Shown here: one piece after another, positions 19,289 to 20,577 of the stretch | How positions within the stretch are numbered: the stretch's first letter is position 1 | Layout: each line of letters opens with the position of its first letter | The notes under the pieces: generated by a model | The model's input: only the letters and a program-made list of their open reading frames with translations | Told to the model about the DNA's origin: nothing | Database searches by the model: none | Assembly (NCBI GenBank): GCA_023231475.1 | Contig: JALJEE010002006.1 | Span: 1-20,577, forward strand | Reading direction: 5' to 3' | Length of the DNA stretch: 20,577 bases | Origin: Seison nebaliae | Taxonomy: Eukaryota; Rotifera; Pararotatoria; Seisonacea; Seisonidae | Position numbers and translations under genes: made by a program

Positions 19289-19740
19289 ATGGTTGAGCGT
19301 GAATGTGAAACGATTAATGGTAACTCCTTCACTTCATTTGATTTTCTTTACAATCACTTTGGTGTAACTGGATCCGTCACCAAACATCCTAGGAGTTCAC
19401 AATCCTTCATTTCGAAGAAAATTCCAAATTTTCGTATTTTACGTCAACTCAAAGTGGATATGGTTACAGCGAACAGGAGATATTTGGTCATGAAGGATAA
19501 TGCTTCCTTTGTCCAAAGGAAAGTAGCACGAAAGTCGTTCAGACGGGATGTGAAAGATTTAATAAGAAAAAATAATGAAGAACGATTTTCTGGATCAGTG
19601 GTTGACAAAAACTCATCCAGATTCTGGTCTTGTAAAAGAAATTGAATTCCTAGGATGTCTGATGGTAAGAAGTCATCGGCTTTGACAGATAACATCTGTT
19701 CTTCGGGTTTCTTCGGATGTTTTATTGCTTTCGTCACAAA
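19289..19740 (+). mobile_element. Non-LTR retrotransposon (LINE) remnant, linker between endonuclease and RT
   Basis: The plus-strand frame has the composition and order of the region between endonuclease and reverse transcriptase in jockey/CR1/I-type LINEs. These are KKIPNFRILRQLKVDM, a basic KVARKSFRRDVKDLIRKNN helix, then DKNSSRFWSCKR (the NxxxFW element). After an in-frame stop (19643-19645) come IPRMSDGKKSSALTDN and FFGCFIAFVTN, resembling the IPxMxxG ... F(A)xxFxxVF stretch. Neither the catalytic RT core nor the endonuclease catalytic residues are seen. It is a short, inactive fragment; the clade is uncertain. Confidence 0.45.
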
Positions 19741-20577
19741 TGCAAATACTTCTCCATTCGTTTGAAACTTCGTCCATTGGTGACTTTTTGTTGCGACTTT
19801 TATGGGCTCGCCATCTCCTTATCAAGCACGTGCAAATCGTTACTTTGCCTTGATCGAGCATATAACCGTGATAGCTGTAAAAAAATGAACACTGTGTCAC
19901 TGCTAGAGAATATTCTACCGAATCGAAGAAATATCGTCGAAGAAAAACAGAAAATTGTAATGTCACAATCGGAAGAAAAGCATGGACCTGATTTATTAGA
20001 AGTCAAAAAATTAAAAGTCAAAACGATTTGAAAGAATTTTGTTGGTAAAAAGAAATATTAGAAAAAAGCAAAAAATTCCGGGGAGCAAAATTCCTAGATT
20101 ATATACGGCCAGTACTGTATTTATAGTTACTACACTAATTTTGTACCATTTTAGACATAAATAGAAAAAATGGCAGCTATCTTAATCAGCATTATTTTTA
20201 ACATCATAATTGTTTTTTATTTTAATTTCGCTCGCTGCATATCGGATACCTCCCTTGTAAGCTTATTTCTCTGATTCAAAATTCAATTTTCTCTGATTAT
20301 AAGATGCAATCAAAATTGATCAAAATCTCCCAATAGGCGGACTAACAAGTCTTTATTTAGAAATTTAGAGTAATTGAAGAAAGTGAATGCACGTTGATCA
20401 AAGAACCGACAAATACGATGGAGGAAGTAGTGATCGAAAAAAGACAAAAATTTTCCGAGGACAAAATTTTTGGCTTATGTTTGTCCGGAAAATATTGTTT
20501 AGACAAAATTGTCTCGGACAAATTACGAAAAATTGTTCAAGTCAAAAGACAAAATTAAAAGAACTTAAAACTTCTTA
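19741..20577. repeat. Repeat-like AT-rich flank with a degenerate direct repeat pair
   Basis: GAAAAAAGCAAAAAATTCCG at 20061, continuing through GGGAGCAAAATTCCTAG, resembles GAAAAAAGACAAAAATTTTC at 20436, continuing through CGAGGACAAAATTTTTGGC; the starts are 375 bp apart. The GACAAAATT word recurs several more times to the window end. This may be two copies of a small repeat or the flanks of a decayed element. Open frames between 19717 and 20031 look like continuation or shadow of the LINE remnant, and I assign no gene. Confidence 0.4.

Overview
The window is AT-rich animal nuclear DNA. Four conserved eukaryotic genes (guanylate kinase, SERAC1, delta-COP, UBR7) sit close together. Where introns exist they are spliceosomal and very short, mostly 39-72 nt and one apparently 32 nt. 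SERAC1 and UBR7 point to a metazoan. The compact introns and high AT would suit a small arthropod such as an acariform mite, but the phylum cannot be fixed from this sequence alone.

Layout. (1) 1-4200 is gene-poor: the 5' part of a tRNA-Ile(AAU) at the left edge, a strikingly GC-rich island with paired hairpins (436-792), a foldback/MITE-like element (845-1015), a decayed galactose-3-O-sulfotransferase-like gene on the minus strand (1481-2443), and a degenerate tandem repeat (3174-3475). (2) 4207-11538 is a housekeeping block. GUK1 (7 exons, minus) and SERAC1 (13 exons, minus) come first, then ARCN1/delta-COP (one exon, plus), divergent from SERAC1 across only 239 bp, then UBR7 (2 exons, minus), convergent with ARCN1. 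I rebuilt the exon chains of GUK1, SERAC1 and UBR7 by hand; every junction keeps frame and matches the expected family sequence. (3) 12391-13100 holds coding-like plus-strand stretches, including a heptad coiled coil encoded by 21-bp repeats, which I could not join into one gene. (4) 13116-18160 is the most interesting part: three tandem minus-strand paralogues of 414-418 residues. Each has a signal-peptide-like N-terminus followed by a divergent protein-kinase-like domain, and all three share the same four-exon structure with identical intron phases. (5) 18800-19900 is a graveyard with a copia-like reverse-transcriptase fossil and a LINE remnant, followed to the end by repeat-like AT-rich DNA.

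The housekeeping genes serve unrelated processes: GMP phosphorylation, mitochondria-associated phospholipid remodelling, COPI coat, and a UBR/PHD ubiquitin ligase. Their closeness reflects compactness, not a pathway. The kinase-like trio is a lineage-specific tandem family, probably secretory, that keeps all the residues needed for catalysis in a kinase fold while its N-terminal region has diverged almost completely.
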